Origin: Hemileia vastatrix | Lineage: Eukaryota; Basidiomycota; Pucciniomycetes; Pucciniales; Zaghouaniaceae | DNA: 64,000 bases | Reading direction: 5' to 3' | Assembly (NCBI GenBank): GCA_030280995.1 | Contig: JASXTE010000008.1 | Coordinates: forward strand, 21,441,693 to 21,505,692 | Shown here: in pieces, positions 35,946 to 48,000 of the stretch | Numbering within the stretch: the stretch's first letter is position 1 | Layout of the letters: each line of letters begins with the position of its first letter | Made by a program: the position numbers and the translations under genes | The notes under the pieces: model-generated | What the model was told of the DNA's origin: nothing | The model's input: the letters and a program-made list of their open reading frames with translations, nothing else | The model's database searches: none

Positions 35946-38900
35946 TTAGTCAACAGAAAACAAATTTGATTGATTTTTTTCACTCACTACTGTCTGCAGT
36001 CCAATGGAAGTTAAAACCTCATCTTTGATTCCAAAAATTTCTTTTTTGTGCTTGAAAGTAGCTGCATGTCCAATTATTGCATCTTTCTTAATCACAATTT
36101 GAGTTGCTTTGGCTACTCTTACTAACAAACAATGCACTTGTTGGAAAAGCTCATAAAGATCCTTTAATTTTTCTTCTGGATGGAGCTCCTTGAAAGGACT
36201 TACTATTAAATAGATTTGATCATTCTCTTCCTTTGACCTGAAAAGATCATCAATTTTCACAAACTGACTATCTTTTCTATAGTAGAATTCAATTGTTGAA
36301 TTAGCAATGTGTCAATGGTAACTAGTAAACCTCTTTTTATGTATCAATATTCTTGCTACGTTTTCAACTACCCAATCCCCAATTTTCTCTGATGGTGTTA
36401 AGGCCCGTCTTGAATTTTCTTTTCCCATTTGTTCCCTTACCCATTTAGTAAATAATGCCATACTTAGATGGATCCATTTGTTTTGTCTTTCAAGATCAAT
36501 ATGGATTTTTTTATTCTCACATTGATCATTATCTTCAGGGTCACCAAGATTTAATACCCTAGACTTCCGATACCAATGTTTGAGGATTTTTAGCAGTTTT
36601 TCTCCTGTAGTCAATATTAATAAATTAGCACAGCTGAGTTTTTAAAACATTGCTTAAAAACATTACATACGTGGATGGTAATTGTTTGTAATTTCAGATA
36701 ATATATGATTCACCCGCTCTCCAGACCAAGTAGCTGTACCTGATGGTGGACCAAGATGCTTTATCATTTCAGGATAATGTTGAGTGATATGCAGATTTGG
36801 CTTTGCGTTAATATTCTTCCAACCCTCTTCCAGGCACTCACAATACTCTAACACAAATTGATCTAGATCTTTAAGCTCATTGGTCTTTATGTTTTTTAAT
36901 GTCAAAGAATTGGTGATTGAGTATAATTTTACAAGTGAATTGAGATGATAATATTTTCTTGGTTTTTCAGCTGAGGAAGCTGAAGATTCAGATTCTTTAA
37001 ATTTTTCAAGCCAAAGGGGTATAAGTGACAAAGGGAATTAGAGAGTATACAGCATGTGCCATTCTGCTGCCTTGAGGAATCCTTCCTTTATAGATCCTAC
37101 TGATTTTGGAACTTGTGTTAGCCAGGAAAGCCTTCTTACTTGATCAATCATCTTACATACAGCCTGTAGCTCTGCTTCTGTGATTTGTGGATTACTACTA
37201 CCTTCATTTTCTTTCTCCTTACCTTTCCTTTTATTTTCTTCATCTCTAGATGTCTCATTTGATGAGTGAGATCCTTCACTCTTTGATATGCTAATGCTCC
37301 GTTGCCTTAAGTTATACAATGAATTCCTACTGCCACTGCTGTGAGACTGTAATGAGGCCAAATCGCTGTTTGGAGGGATAAATTTGGAGCTGGATGACCT
37401 ACTCTGGCTTTTTGATTGATTTGTTCCCAATCCTTCACAATCTAGTCCATGATGACTTGATGACTGTCTTGAAATTGTAAGTCTTAACCGCTTATGCTGT
37501 CTCGTGTGTCCTGTATCATTATCATCATTATTTGTGGTGCTTAAGCTACTTCTATGTTTTTTAGAATGTTTGTGCAGTGAAGTATCAGAAAAGAAATTGT
37601 CATCTTCTTCTCTTACATGCCAATTTTTATCCTTTTCCAGCTTTCTTTCTAGATCTTTTTCTGCATTTTGGATTTTAAAATAGCTTAGACTGTGATCTTT
37701 TAGGTTTCCAAGCATATGTGAATGCATAAAATCAATTGAGTAATATTCAGTTGGATGCCAATATTCAAGGTTATTCAGCTCACTCCATTGTACCCCATGA
37801 TTCTGAACAATTGATACACTCTCCCAATGTGACTTAGAGTTTTTCCACTTTGTTTCCCAGCACATATTATCCTCATGATTCTGTAATGAAAAATTTCTCA
37901 CATTCTTTTCACTAATTTCATCTTTAGAGATATTACAGAAAAAACAGAACATTCTTGAAGAGTGACTCAAAAAGCCAGCCAATTTTTGTATTGCAGGAAT
38001 GTCACCTATCAAAGAAAACAATGCAACTCTCAATTTCCGGCCTTGTGGATAAAGATGCATCTTTTTAATCAATATACCATCCCATAGAGCTTGTAGATCA
38101 TTAACCAGTGGTTTTAGAAGGTGATTAAGCTGTTCACTTGTGGGTTCTGCTGGTCCAGGTGTAATAGCATACAAAAAAAGATTTTCCATTTTGTATCTAT
38201 CTTCATGAGGTAGGTTCATACACACCATCATAATATTGCCTACAGACTTCTGATGACCTCCAATCCTATTACCACCAGGCCTAAACCAGTTGACATATAA
38301 AGTAAAAATTAAGTTGCCTGATGTTATTTTATATTCATCATCATTTCCACCCATAGATGGAGTGGTAACGGGAAAGTGTTTCCAAATTGAACCATCACAA
38401 ACATCCTTCATCAAATCACACTCTACATTGTCTGCCACAGGGGTTTTCTTCTCAATCAGAAGCTCAAATTTGAACAGTTTGATCTTTCCTTAAGCCAGTT
38501 AATAAAAGAATGGTGATGAAATGTTTTAAGAGATAATTATTTTACATGTTCTTGATGTTCCTTCATCAAATACAGCCTTTCATCACATTTAACTACAATT
38601 TTTCCTGCTCCAAACACTTTTAAATAGCGCTTTAATGATGAAAAAACAGTTGATTGCAACATAGTATAGATGGTTGAGATTCAGAGCTATACTCATAAAG
38701 AGCAAATTATTTAGGACAGCATGTTTTAGTGAAAAATGATTGATTGAGCTTTAATCGACTAAAAACCATATCTATTGAGTGTGGGATCAGGCAGACAATG
38801 CTATCAGAATCCAGTCTTCCACTATCACCTAGAAGTTTGAGCTTCTTAATTTCTTCATCCAAAAATTGAGTACAATCTTCTTTGCTCAAATAATGAATCA

Positions 38901-39270
38901 GAGAAAGCTTTGCTGCCTGCCACATAATTATATGACTATACCATTCCCAAAGATTTGAGTTTCTACAGACTGTTGAAGATACTTCAGCCCCCAATAGCAA
39001 CTGCCCCTATATAATAAATCATCAAAACATCATAAAGACTTTTATTCTCACTTTGAACTATAGATATACAGCTTACTGTTTCTGTGGAGCTGCAACTTCC
39101 AATGTTAAGTGGATTGTTGGAAGAAATAACCATCTGGGCCTTCCTATTTCTTTCCTCTTGATGTTTTGCATAAGAATTAGAGCTTTTGAAAGCCATACCA
39201 ACTTCAAAGGACGCAGAAGAAGTTTGATACTCTCTATTGACACATCCAAGCTCTTGAAATCAACATACAT
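35946..39270 (-). pseudogene. tnp2-type CACTA transposase pseudogene
   Basis: The core (38462-37041) has the features of fungal tnp2 transposases: LIFTLYVNWFRPGGN, ITPGPAEPT, LFSLIGDIPAIQKLAGFLSH followed by FCFFC, GVQWSELNNLEYWHP, IDFMHSHMLGN, and later LKAAEWHMLYTL. The C-terminal part has LHITQHYPEMIKHLGPPSG and GERVNHIL. Upstream, 39196-38710 carries an N-terminal KSSNSYAKHQEERNRKAQ and a TKTCCPK block. An intron (GTATGT...CTACAG, about 36609-36668) precedes the last exon, which ends at 35946. Lesions: frameshift near 38475, TAA at 37038, TGA near 36312. The Asp usual in the DWFNP-like motif reads Asn (VNWFRP). The protein would bind the terminal repeats and cut and join DNA in the nucleus. 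The 5' boundary is uncertain. Confidence 0.82.
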
Positions 39271-39370
39271 GAAAAAATGGAGGCATTGTAATTGTGATAA
39301 ATGTAGGAATAAGTTAGCTGTTGGAAGTTACCGATTGAAGGTATTCCTTTTTTTGCAAGGCACTAGCTAA

Positions 39371-40422
39371 TATAAGCTATATTTTTTATCAAACAAATAT
39401 AATGGGATATGTGTTGAAATTATTTAAGTTTAAATGTTTACTTTTTAATCAGATAAATTATATATTAATTAAAAGCTATGCAGTCTACTTTATTTGTATT
39501 CTGTATACTCTCTGCATTTTTACAACAATGCATGCATGTTTATCAGAATATTTTCTATCATAGAGAAAATTCTATTGTGCACACAAGCATCTTAATTATT
39601 CTTCTATTAAATGCCTTCTGAGTTATATCTAACTACCCTATAATTATTCAATTTTGGTAAAAAAATTTAGTTATGGACTATAAGAAAAGTAATCCATATT
39701 TTTAACATAATTATTTAAAAAATTACCCCAAAAATAAAGTTAATATTTTGTAAAAAACAATCACAAACATATTTCTTTCACTTTGAAAATTGGTCTGTAC
39801 TAGGTAGAATTTTCCATAAATAAATAATCAAAAATACTCAAATAATAGATGCTGCAAAATTGCAAGCCTTAAAGCATTACAGAAAATCTGGAACCTTGTA
39901 AAAATTTTCATACATAAATGTGATGAAGTGTCACTCTAGTCTATTTATTCAGGTTGAAAAAAATTACTCAATGGAATATGTATTACTATCATATTGGACC
40001 AAAAATAATGTTTTGGTAAGCAAAAAATGAAGATAGCCTCACATTTATCAAATTATTTTTGTGGAAAAATTTTTTGAAAAGAAAAAAAAATCCTTTTCTC
40101 AAATGAGTCCGCTTTTATCACATAATCATTCTCTTCCTTTTTTACCATTCCTTTTGAGTTCAAATTGTATTTAAAAATATAATTTATGCATATTATAATG
40201 CCATAAAGTTGAAATATTTCTTATTCTTAATTTTTGTGATACTTCTCCTTAAATCAACTTTGATCATAAAGTTTTGAAGCTCCACAATTTATCCTTCCTC
40301 TTTGTTTAATTTTATTGAACACTTTCTTAATCTAATTGTTTATGAACCCTAGTAGCTCTTACTTTCCTCATTGAAACCTGACCAAAAACACACTAACACT
40401 TAATAAAATTTTTAATGAGACT
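39371..40422. other. Intergenic region
   Basis: AT-rich stretch between the minus-strand transposase and the plus-strand gene at 40423. It presumably holds both promoters, but no specific site was recognised. Confidence 0.5.
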
Positions 40423-41457
40423 TTGCCTACATTCAATTCAAACTTTTGTAGATCTATACACAATTTTTGTCATTCACTTTTGGATATGTCACCAGAATCA
40501 AATGAATGGAAACAAAACCCTACTGAAGAGCAATTAGACATATTTTCATCATTTGACATGAATTCTTGCAACATAGCCTTTGAACTACCTCATCCAGAAT
40601 CAAATTCAGCTGTTTTGGAAAAGTTTCCACCAATTTTCCATGAATCTTTCATTGACCACCTGGGCATGTGCGGTTTCCCGGGGTAAACTTTTGCTTGGAA
40701 CCTAGATTGGTTTGACAAATGGAGCCAGGTCTTGGCAAATATTCTCATTAAACACTGGGACAATGCCTTAAAAACCAATAATTTGATTGCATATCCAATT
40801 GACTCAACTCAAATTAGCTTCTCAAATCAAATGGGAGTTCTTCGCCATTATTTTTAGTTCATTCTGATAAATTAAGACTTGGGAAGGATTCTGATAGCTC
40901 TCAAGAAATAATCAAAGTGAGAAAGCATAAATATAGAATTAAAAAAAGTATGAAAACCCCATTTTTTTCAACCATTTTTATTTAAGACCTTTATTTCAAA
41001 TAACAATGATTCTTAGAATTCAGTTAAACAAACTAAACTTCTTAAACAACTTCCACATTGTGAAACTTATCACAACCTTTTCACAAACATCAAGTGTTTT
41101 TCAGAAACCGAAATTGATAATGATGGATCTTTAAGATGTATCTTAATGCATTGGAGGTCTGAAGATTTTTCTAAAGTTGCACAATATCTTAACCAACAAC
41201 ACTTTGATATTCAAGATTATTTGACCTACTATGGAAGTGTGCTAAAGGACTTGGCCTTGTACAAAAGAATAAGTTTGTTTTCAACATTATCACCTAACCT
41301 TAATCCTTCTCATGTCCCCCGGGGTTTGTCAAATGACTGTTATTTTCCCTTATATCTTGCATCTCTAAATCCTCAACAACTCAGACTTTTAAATCCTCTA
41401 AATCCCATAAATTTACCTGCTCTCCTTGATATTCTTGCTTCCTCTAATGTGAGTGTT
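40423..41457 (+). pseudogene. Unrecognised cargo gene, decayed
   Basis: The first piece (40423-40683) contains ESNEWKQNPTEEQLDIFSSF and ends at a stop just after MCGFPG. Reading on through it gives NLDWFDKWSQVLANILIKHW and a conserved-looking block ending MGVLRHYF. A Lys/Arg-rich linker (IIKVRKHKYRIKKSMK) follows, and then a final good frame at 41146-41457 (MHWRSEDFSKVAQYLNQQHF, DYLTYYGSVLKDLALYKR, PRGLSNDCYFPLYLASLNP). The pieces are consistent with one former protein of over 300 residues broken by several stops and shifts. No known domain recognised. It converges on the SNF2 gene, ending about 130 bp from it. Confidence 0.5.
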
Positions 41458-41584
41458 TGAAAAACTTACTTAATAATAGGTTTTCACACTGATACTCCTC
41501 ATTTCCACTGTTTGGGACACTTAACTTAGCCTTGAAAACAAAAACATAATTTTAACGATTACTATTATAGAATTTTAATTTGGA

Positions 41585-44127
41585 TTACAATTTTAGCTCC
41601 ATTTTTTTCCTTTGAATCTTATACATGCTGAATTCTATACTTCCATTCACAAAATAATTCAAAACATTTACTTCGTTTTGCTGCCCCATTCTATACAGCC
41701 AATCGACAGCCTGCTGCTCAACTGCTGGATTCCAATTTGGCTCCTATTTCAACATTGAACATATAAAAAATTTAATATTTTTGTTCTTAATATGAAATAT
41801 AAGACATTGAGCTCACCATTATATATACATTTTGAGCACACTTGAGATCTATACCCACTCCTGCAGCCTGAATTGTTCCAACCAAAACTTGGCAATTTTT
41901 ATTAAAATGGAATTCATGCATATTTTTGTCTTGCTTTTTCCTGCTGAGTTCACCCATAAGCTGGGTATACCTAATATTGCGGTCATCTAGAGCCATTTTT
42001 ATTCTATTTTGAAATATTAGAAAATTGTTTTTAATAAGCCAACACAGTTTTGTAAAACAATTCATTATAGAATCACTAACATCTGCAAAAATTCTGCAAA
42101 GTTGGAGAATATAACAGCTTTCGGAAACTTTATGCCCCTTTCACCAGACAAAAAGTCTTCAAGTGGCATATAATATGACAAATCTTTGGGGAATGCTGCC
42201 AGGTGAAATCAAAAGTTGGAGTTTCATCCAGATTTTTGTAGATTGGATGGTTGCAGAATTTTCTTAAAATCATAAGCTCTCTAAGAAACTCAGATGAGTC
42301 CCAAGGGAGGTCAGTGCTTCTGGAGGGCCCATATCTCTCAGTGAATCCTTCTTGAAGCACATCAAGTTTAGACCTCCATGGATCTGCTAATTGAACTGAT
42401 ATCCCCCTTTGAATTTTTTTTGGAAGAGACAAAATTTCATCTTTTGTTCTATGTAGGCTTATGACTTTCATTAAGTGATTGATTGATTTAATAGAATTAG
42501 CCTTTCCTTTTTGCAAACCTGCAAGAAGGAAATTCTTCCATAACCAGTCTTCTTGCCACTTTTCAATTCTAAGAAAACATATGAGACTTTTATGGTCAGT
42601 GGGCCTGTTCTGAAGTGGAGTTCCAGTCAAGCATAGTCGGTGTTGGGATTCCAAGTCAAACATTGTTTAAGCCCTCTGCAAGTAAGGATTTTTAATGTAA
42701 CTAAAAGAATATTTATAAAAATTTATTATAAGAAGTAACTTTTAAGTTTTAGATATAGAAATAGGCACTAACTGAGCTTCATCTAAAACAACTCTATACC
42801 AAAAGAGCTTTTGAGTCACCGGTATCTTTTTTTGGATTTGATTTTTTGACATTTTTGGGATAGCTTTTTCATAGGTTGTTAAAACAATAGCAGTGTCCTG
42901 TAGCTCATTGACGCTAGTATTTTGACAGTCCTTCCCATAAAGAACCTTGAAAGGAAGCGCATTATCTTCAAAGTGCAGACTTATTTCATTGATCCAATCA
43001 CTACGCAATATAGGGGGTGGACTTGCTAGCAAGTCCTCAACCTGAACTCAGATGGAACTCAGATGGAACTCAGACTGAACTCATACTGAACCCATACTGA
43101 ACTCTACTTGAACACCCACCTAAAACTGTTCTTCTGAGTGGTGTTCATCCCTGATTGTATGGTTCCTTTATCAATAGCTCAATGTGTGTTCAATCTATGG
43201 TGAGTTTGGGTCCAAGGTTGCGGACTTGCTAGCAAGTCCGCCCCCCATATTGTGTGGTGAATTAGATAGTGTTGCCAGTGGGCATATAATCAGTGTGGCT
43301 GAGCTCTGATTAATACCTTCTTGACTTTCCAATACCTGGAATTGTCTTGCTTCACTTTGAGTTGCACTTATAATAGAAATAGTTGACAGCGTCTTTCCCA
43401 AACCCAGATTATCAGCGAGTATTGACCCGTTTCCTTCAGGGGTTAATTGATTGTTAGGAAACTGATCTTTATAGTCATCAAATCCAGTTCTAAGCCAATG
43501 GTTGTCCTGGTGCCTCCACATGATATCCAACTTTTCCTTTAACATTTTTTCATTGTCGATCATAAAATTTATTGCTTGAAGTTGATGTTTTTTGAGAACT
43601 GTTTTGATTCCTTGGATAAGTTGATCGGCTTTCCAATCTTGAGTACTCTGAGATGTTTGGAAAGAGCCTTCAAAAATTACATGCAGGATATTAAAAAAGA
43701 TAGTGGAGTTGTAGTTCAAGATTGGACATAAATCGATTTGAGAAGAAGAAAATGCTTCTTTAGAAAGACTGATTAGTGTACTTGAAGAAAAGAGGCATCC
43801 CCAAATTTGATACTGATTACCAAAAACTGGAACCAAGTAAGCATGAAAATAGAATGGCTTCATAGGATTCAAGGCACTTCTTTTGTTTAAATGGTGAGAT
43901 TCAGACCCAATGTCACCCAATAGTGGTCCAATGTGCTGAATCTGAACTTGAGAAAGATTACCAACAAGGTTTGGTTTTCTTTCTTCAAATAGTCCAAAAA
44001 TATGAACATTCAAATGGCCTCTCTGTAAAATTGTGGGGGTTGGTGAGTTTTGAAATCTTGAAATTACATTCATATAAATTTTATCGATTGTTATTGAGAA
44101 CTGTCCAACACATCTGAGACTTGACAT
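41585..44127 (-). pseudogene. SNF2-family DNA translocase pseudogene (Rad5/Rad16-like)
   Basis: Start at 44127. SNF2 motifs in order: HQLQAINFMIDNE; Walker A GSILADNLGLGKTLSTISII; ICPLATLS; Walker B VVLDEAQ (DEAH class); LCLTGTPLQNRPTDH; LHRTKDEILSLPKK; helicase C block VLVGTIQAAGVGIDL; and motif VI region AVEQQAVDWLYRMGQ (Trp at a usually basic position). Introns by eye: 41744-41816, 42004-42080 and one near 42667-42765. No RING insert was seen. It should pump ATP-driven along DNA or remodel chromatin. Lesions: a 261-bp MITE in the exon at 42999-43259, an in-frame TAA near 42667 and a frameshift near 42205. Rad5/HLTF-type assignment rests on order and wording of motifs only. Confidence 0.85.
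42999..43259 (+). mobile_element. CACTA-like MITE, copy 2 (261 bp), inside the SNF2 exon
   Basis: It starts CACTACGCAATATAGGGGG and ends CCCCCATATTGTGTGGTG. AAT flanks both ends (42996-42998, 43260-43262). Same family as 21998 and 53719. It is longer than copy 1 because its interior has more copies of a short unit (AACTCAGATGG, then variants such as AACTCATACTG and AACCCATACTG, 43045-43105). Confidence 0.94.
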
Positions 44128-44985
44128 ATTAAGTAAGAATAGTATCTGGAGATAGTGGTTGTTAAAAGATGAATTGAACCAAAAAATGAATAATAAGTTT
44201 TGAATTAAACAAGAAAATAACTTTTTAACATACGTTACACTAAGATCATAATTCTTTCACATGTATTATTATTATCTTTTTAAAAAATATTGGAAGCAAA
44301 TGAATGATAACTGAAATAAATAATATGGCTTAAAAATAAATCTTGAGCCTATAGAGTAAATTTGGGTTTTTTTAAGAGGAAAAATTTTCTTAATAAAAAT
44401 GTGCTTTATTGTTACATTATAATCACAAAAAAGAATAATTTCACTCCTATTACACTTATTTATGTTTCTGTTTAATAGTAAAATGCTTTAGATGGCATTT
44501 CAAAATCCAAATTGAAACTACTACCAAGAACAATGTCTTGATACTAACATACTTTTTGTAAGTCTTTGGACAGACACTTGTAGTGGTCTCAATAATAATA
44601 AAATTGATTTGAATTGTATGGTTTATCAAATATCTATGTAGTCTAATGTAATAATTGAGATACTACAGTTTAACCTTCTGTTATTAACTTGGCAAGAAAA
44701 TATCTGTAGATTTTTTTAGACCAAATATCAAATTTTTCTTTCCACAAGATGGGAAAGTGAATATTATGATATGTTAAGTGATATGTTCAAGCTTTGCTCA
44801 ATCTGTGCTCAGCTGAAGATCAAAGTAATCACCAAGCCCCAAGGGATCTGTGATTGAGTTGGGTTGAATCTAGGTCTAACTGATTACCAAATCTTTGTCC
44901 AATTTATTTAAATCTGGTTTCACAATGAATTCCCAACAGCGTTCCAACAGCTTTCCAACCACTTCCCAAAATTTTTAAATGAGGG
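44128..44985. other. Gene-free right arm of the giant element
   Basis: AT-rich. The last 250 bp are less AT-rich and hold words that recur near the left end (GATCAAAG, CTGAAGATCAAAG), possible sub-terminal sites; no exact repeat unit could be established. Confidence 0.5.
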
Positions 44986-45023
44986 GCATTGCTAGCAATA
45001 CCCCCTCCAAATTTTCTGTGGTG
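44986..45023 (-). repeat. Right terminal inverted repeat of the giant CACTA element
   Basis: Ends CCAAATTTTCTGTGGTG, the complement of the left end, with the same ATTGCTAGCAAT core. AAT target duplication follows at 45024-45026. Confidence 0.92.
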
Positions 45024-45026
45024 AAT

Positions 45027-48000
45027 ATGGCATGAAATTGGATCCTTAAAGCCAATGCTTCACAATGGGGATGAATGGGAAAAGAAAATTTAAAATTTCC
45101 TCCCCCATGAAATTATTAACACCAAGATTGAATACATGACATTCTGTAGCTCAATATAAACAAAGAACAACAAAAGAAATGCCTGCCCTTGTGTCTGAAA
45201 TTGACAATGCTTCTTTTGGAGAACAAATTTCTGGTGAGGATAAATATTCCATTATTAAATTGATAAAATCTTTTCCTATGGCCTTTGCTCATGGGTCACA
45301 TGAATTAAGATTGGTAATGGAAGAAATGAAGCTTTCATTATCTTACCCATTAAATTAAATACCACTTAGTTTAAAGAAGAAGCCTAACCCTGCTTCTCCC
45401 ACAAAGAGAAAAGATATTGAAGACAATATCTCTACCCTTTTAAAAATGAATATTATTGAAAAAGTAGTTGAAACACCTAAACACTGTGTTATCTCACCTG
45501 TCCTAATTTCTTATGAGAAAGATAATTCCAGGTTATGTGGTGATTATAGAGCGTTGAACACTTATAATGTTGATGATATCTATGCTTTACCCAGAATTAG
45601 CTCTATACATGCTACCCTTCAAGGTGCTAAATATATCAGCTGTTTGGATGGTAAAAAGGGATATCATCAGGTACCTGTTGAGAGAAATTCCCAGAATTTT
45701 TTGATGATTTCTACTCATATGGGTATTTATAAGTATATTTGGATGCCATTTGGCTCTAAAAATTCCCCTTCAGTTTTTTAAAAAGTTATGGATAACACAT
45801 TCCATCAAGAAATAATTGAAGGATGGCTGATGGTTTCTGTTGATGATATCACCATATTATCTAAAACATTTGAGGACCATCTTAACCACCTGTGTGAAGT
45901 GTTCTATAAGATGGATGAGATAAATATTACATTTTCCTTGAATAAATTTAAATTTGGTTTTCATTCCTTAAAAGTGCTTGGTCATGTTGTCTCAGGTTTA
46001 CAGATATGTGTTGACCAAACAGTGGCAGCCATAAAAAAGGTGAAGGCTCTTACCACAGTTAGAGAGCTCCAGAGTTTTTTGGGAATGTGTGGATACTACA
46101 GACTGTATATTAAAAATTACCAAGTCATAGCATTACCCCTTACCCAATTGACTAGGAAAGGTGTTTCTTTTGTCTGGAATAGTGAAAGACAAAGAGCTTT
46201 TGACACTATGAAAAAAATTTTAATGTCAGCACCAATTCTTGCTTTACCTGAATTTAATAACCATTTGTTTTATACACTTATTCCAGTTTTATTGGTCTTG
46301 GTGCTGCCCTCCATCAGAAACAAGTGATGAATGATAAAGTATCAGAAGTAGTAATTTCTTATATTTCAAGAACCTTGAGAAATAGTGAATTGAAATATGG
46401 TTCCACTCAACTGGAGTATTTAGCAGTGGTGTGGGCTCTAGAGAAGCTACACTATTACCTGGATGGCCAGAAATTTGAACTTGTCACTGACTGCAGTGCA
46501 GTTAAATCCCTCTTAAACTTGAAAACACCTAACAGACATATGTTCAGATGGCAGCTAGCTGTTCAAGAATTCAGAGGGAGAATGAAAATATTTTATAGGG
46601 CTAGTATTATTTACTCAAATATGGATATGTTATCAAGGTTAACTTTGCCAAATGATGACTCAAATCCTGCATATGATTCTGAAGATGAAATTATTCATAT
46701 TCATGGGATATATTTGGTTAATATGGAGAAAGATCTATTACAGCTTTTTCTGGATTCATATGATAAGGACACTGACTTAAAAAAGTTATGTACCATATTA
46801 AATGATCCAAAGAATGCTTCAATACAAGCATTAATTAAAAACCTTCCACCATAGTACCAGAATTCTTTGGAAAAAGTAAGTTTTCAATTGATGAAGGATA
46901 CCTCTATTATATAAGAAAGTTGAGTAATATTATTGTTATTCTTCCTTCTATGAAAGAGATCATCTTGAAGATTTGTCATGATGAAATATTGGCTGGACAT
47001 TTTGATCTTGAGAAAACAATGATCATAATTAAGAACACTGCTTGGTGGGTTAATATGTCTGAAGACACCAAACTATATGTTGAATCCTGTGATTCTTGCC
47101 AAAAATCAAAAAGATTAACTGGTAAAATAGCTAAATTAGTGCAACATATTGAAACTCCTGATACACCATAGCAAATAATTAACATGAACTTTGTAACAGG
47201 ATTACCCATTGCTGGGAAAGACAGTTATAGCTCTTGTTGAGTTAATGTGGACAGATTCACAAAAATGTGTAAATTTATACCCACCCACAAGGATTTTTCC
47301 ACTAAAGAATTAGCTTTCTTGTGGTGGTCTCAGATTTTAAATACTGCTGGTTTTCCTAAAGCCATTATCTCTGAAAAAGATCCTAAGTTTACTTCTGAAT
47401 TCTGGATGTCTCTGATGGATGTTTGAGGCTGTGATCTGAAACTTTCTACTTCCCATCACCCCCAAACTGATGGATTAGCTGAAAGAATGATTCAGACTTT
47501 GGAAGACATGATAAGAAGGTATTGTTCATTTGGCCTTGAGTACAAAGAAAATGACAGATTTACTCATGATTGGGTTACCTTACTTCCTGGTTTGTAATTT
47601 GCTTATAGTAGCACTTTTCATTCTGTTACTCAAAAAAAGCCTTTTGAGCTCTGGCTTGGATATGTTCCAAATATTCCTTCCCAAATTTATAATAGTAAAA
47701 TACTCAAACTGGATTTACATCCTGGTGTAAAATCTTTTCTCCAAATGCAACAACTTTGCAGATGTCATTCTCAAAAATGTATTGAAAAACCCTTTGAATA
47801 TGAGAAGAAGAGATGTGATAAATCCCATAAAGAATACACTTTTAATAAGGGTGATTAAGTACTAATTTCTACAGTCCACTTCAATTTACATGGTAATAAC
47901 AAATTAAAAGACCCATTTGTAGGTCCATTTGTTGTCAGAAGAATGGTTGGTGATAATGCTGTTAAAGTTATTTTTTATTCTCCATATGACAGAAAACATC

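Larger units (their letters stand above)
17802..45023. mobile_element. Giant CACTA-type transposon (27.2 kb) with gene cargo
   Basis: Both ends are seen. The left end starts CACCACAGAAAATTTGG and the right end is its inverted copy ending CCAAATTTTCTGTGGTG. The terminal repeats extend about 38 bp and include the palindromic core ATTGCTAGCAAT. The element is flanked by AAT on both sides (17799-17801, 45024-45026). A 3-bp duplication, a CAC(T/C)A start and an internal tnp2-type transposase gene fit the CACTA/EnSpm superfamily. The interrupted Ty3-C protease reads GNDIITK before and YGMKLDP after, exactly as in the uninterrupted copies (GNDILTKYGIKLDP in Ty3-E), which confirms the insertion. Cargo: Tet-like dioxygenase, SNF2 protein, three unrecognised genes and two large structured repeat regions. 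Confidence 0.93.
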
